DNA of 6,399 nt, from positions 1 to 6,399 of the forward strand of contig JAUQYY010000202.1 of NCBI GenBank assembly GCA_030587505.1, read 5' to 3'. Within the stretch, counting starts at the first letter, position 1. Every line of letters starts with the position of its first letter. A program made the translations under genes and the position numbers. This DNA comes from Candidatus Sigynarchaeota archaeon (GTDB lineage: Archaea > Asgardarchaeota > Jordarchaeia > Jordarchaeales > Jordarchaeaceae). Under the pieces are notes generated by a model that was given only the letters and a program-made list of their open reading frames with translations, was not told the DNA's origin and did no database searches. Below, one piece after another: positions 5,422 through 6,399 of the stretch.

Positions 5422-5891
5422 TCATCGCATCTTTTTAATCTTCGAATCAGAACGATTTCGGGGGTCTTCCCGCAATTTTCTCCAATCTATCTTCTCCAAA
5501 CCGATTGGGTGAATGACTCCATGACAAGTGCGACATAGAAAATGGCCGCTTCTGGTTTGCGACCGATATGGTGTTCAACCAATTTCGATACGCCATCACA
5601 TAAACAAATTACACATTTCTTCCGTTCAACCAAACTAAATCACCCTACAAAAAATTTTCTGGAATCATTATCATTTACCCGCCACCCATAAACTAAACGA
5701 GCAGCACAGTCTAAGATATCATCTACTGAAACACCAAACCTCAACGCCAAGTCCTCAATACTCTAACAGGAAACAGCCTGACCGATGCTTCGACAAGGTA
5801 ATAAGGCTCTGAGGACTGTTCCCGGAAAATCGAACAGAAAGGCCCTCAATTTTTTGATTACTCAATTTTCCTTGGCGGTTTTTGTAGTCAT
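5422..5891 (-). pseudogene. Decayed HTH plus HNH/zinc-finger gene (~155 codons)
   Basis: Reading the - strand from the ATG at 5891, one frame carries MTTKTAKEN, TGA (5864-5862), VIKKLRAFLFDFPGTVLRAL, then TAG (5765-5763). SIEDLALRFGVSVDDIL (helix-turn-helix-like) follows, then ARLVYGWRV and a TGA (5642-5640). The frame continues LVERKKCVIC, EHHIGRKPEAAIF. At about 5537-5543 one base is missing and the next frame gives LCRTCHGVIHPIGLEKIDW, ending at TGA 5424-5422. The joined product has an HNH-like metal pattern: CxxC (93, 96), HH (107-108), CxxCH (120, 123, 124) and His128. Each stop is one C-to-T step from an Arg or Gln codon. A reading one frame over (PYYLVEASVRLFP, about 5770-5815) suggests two further shifts. 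A TATA-like box (TTAAAGATATA, about 5928-5938) and GAGGTGG (5913-5907) stand upstream. The function before decay may have been a DNA-binding nuclease; this is inferred. An intact short HNH protein from the TTG at 5633 is possible only if the frameshift is a sequencing error. Confidence 0.6.
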
Positions 5892-6014
5892 AGTGATTAC
5901 TTTCGCCCACCTCTCCCCTTTCTCCCTATATCTTTAAGCGACTTTTTCCTAAAAATTAAGCTTAGAAACCACAGAGCGGGGATTCAACTGAAAAACAAAG
6001 AATCATACAATTTC

Positions 6015-6029
6015 ACGGTTGAAAACCGT
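6015..6029 (+). other. Short hairpin ahead of the last gene
   Basis: ACGGTT (6015-6020) and AACCGT (6024-6029) pair exactly around a GAA loop, about 15 bases before the GTG of the next frame. It is small and might be chance; it could modulate translation of the downstream gene. Confidence 0.25.
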
Positions 6030-6044
6030 ACATCTCTTCAGAGT

Positions 6045-6392
6045 GTGGAGGAAACCGCCCATGAGCTACAAACCCTCAGAGTCTACGAGGTCCCAAAGCT
6101 CACCCACACCTTCGACACCCCAAAGCTAATCGCAGAAGCACTCAAAGCAGTAGAAGAAGCAAACGAAATCGACCCCTTCAACATCGAGTTCACCCTCACC
6201 TTCACCTACCCAAACCTCACCTACGTCCGAGCGGAACAAGCCGGGTGGAGACACACCCACCACAGACTCGTCGACAAAATAAGAAACACCCTCACCCAGG
6301 TGGAAAGATTCTTCGAAGCCCTCCAGGCGGAAAACCCGGCACTCCCACCCGAAGAGTTCAACCCAACCCTTCTAAAAAAGGGGAATTGTTAG
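6045..6392 (+). CDS. Unrecognised 115-aa protein with C-rich codons
   Basis: I do not recognise this family. The product begins with an imperfect internal repeat (VPKLTHTF, then DTPKLIAE, 16-31), continues with a charged helix (ALKAVEEANE, 32-41) and a beta-rich stretch (FNIEFTLTFTYPNLTYVRAE, 45-64). A histidine cluster follows, RHTHHRLVDKI (69-79), then a C-terminal helix and a Pro-rich tail. There is no signal peptide or membrane segment. Third positions are dominated by C (ACC, CTC, TTC, CAC, CCC), which supports real coding and differs from the A/T-ending codons of thyX. The start is uncertain. The GTG at 6045 lacks a ribosome site, while GGAGG (6047-6051) is well spaced for an ATG at 6061 in the +1 frame, which stops after 22 codons. 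Either the true start is further upstream, since the frame stays open to before 5900 without a good start codon, or a frameshift lies near 6070-6100. The stop is TAG at 6390-6392. Confidence 0.55.
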   Translation: MEETAHELQTLRVYEVPKLTHTFDTPKLIAEALKAVEEANEIDPFNIEFTLTFTYPNLTYVRAEQAGWRHTHHRLVDKIRNTLTQVERFFEALQAENPALPPEEFNPTLLKKGNC

Positions 6393-6399
6393 ACTTGGA

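Noticed and set aside
5640..5864. Recoding (selenocysteine or pyrrolysine) of the TGA and TAG codons in the HTH-HNH frame
   Set aside because: Three different stops plus a frameshift in a short gene are better explained by decay; TGA and TAG end other intact genes here, and no SECIS-like element was seen.
6378..6399. Possible next gene start (TTG at 6386) overlapping the last stop
   Set aside because: The purine-rich AAGGGG is only two bases from the TTG, and too little sequence remains to judge.

Overview
The window looks archaeal. Three things suggest this: TTTAAATA-type TATA boxes placed so that the downstream transcripts would be short-leadered or leaderless, GAGGTG-type ribosome sites, and archaeal-style small winged-helix proteins. 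Aerobic-style acyl-CoA metabolism genes together with ThyX fit a mesophilic-to-thermophilic Thermoproteota (for example Bathyarchaeia-like) or Archaeoglobi-like genome. The lineage is inferred from style only; no marker gene is present to fix it.

Left part (1-3269): a 5'-truncated acyl-CoA dehydrogenase and a complete class I adenylate-forming acid-CoA ligase lie on the + strand. Between them is a roughly 500-base gap that is AT-rich apart from a GC-rich, strongly self-complementary island at about 1254-1440. That island is best read as a structured RNA, or the end of an IS200/IS605-type element. The two enzymes fit activation and alpha,beta-oxidation of an organic acid whose identity cannot be read from sequence.

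Middle (3310-4043): two small winged-helix proteins are transcribed divergently from a 71-base gap. The gap holds a perfect 21-bp inverted repeat overlapping the TATA boxes, a candidate self-regulatory operator.

Right part (4044-6040): mostly eroded DNA around one intact gene, thyX (flavin-dependent thymidylate synthase), which probably starts at an internal TTG. On the - strand are two decayed genes. One is a fragment of the helicase domain of a type I restriction subunit (HsdR-like), with a stop and a frameshift. The other is a roughly 155-codon HTH plus HNH/zinc-finger gene, with three in-frame stops and one frameshift; it is not apparent from simple ORF calling and was found by joining frames by hand. 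The base composition is AT-rich here, unlike the flanks.

Right edge (6045-6392): an unrecognised 115-codon + strand ORF with a strong preference for C-ending codons, unlike thyX beside it. It may be a transferred or specially expressed gene.

No tRNA, rRNA or CRISPR array was seen. I see no convincing single new multi-gene system. The items most worth checking are the GC-rich RNA island, the HTH-HNH pseudogene, and the winged-helix pair with its operator.
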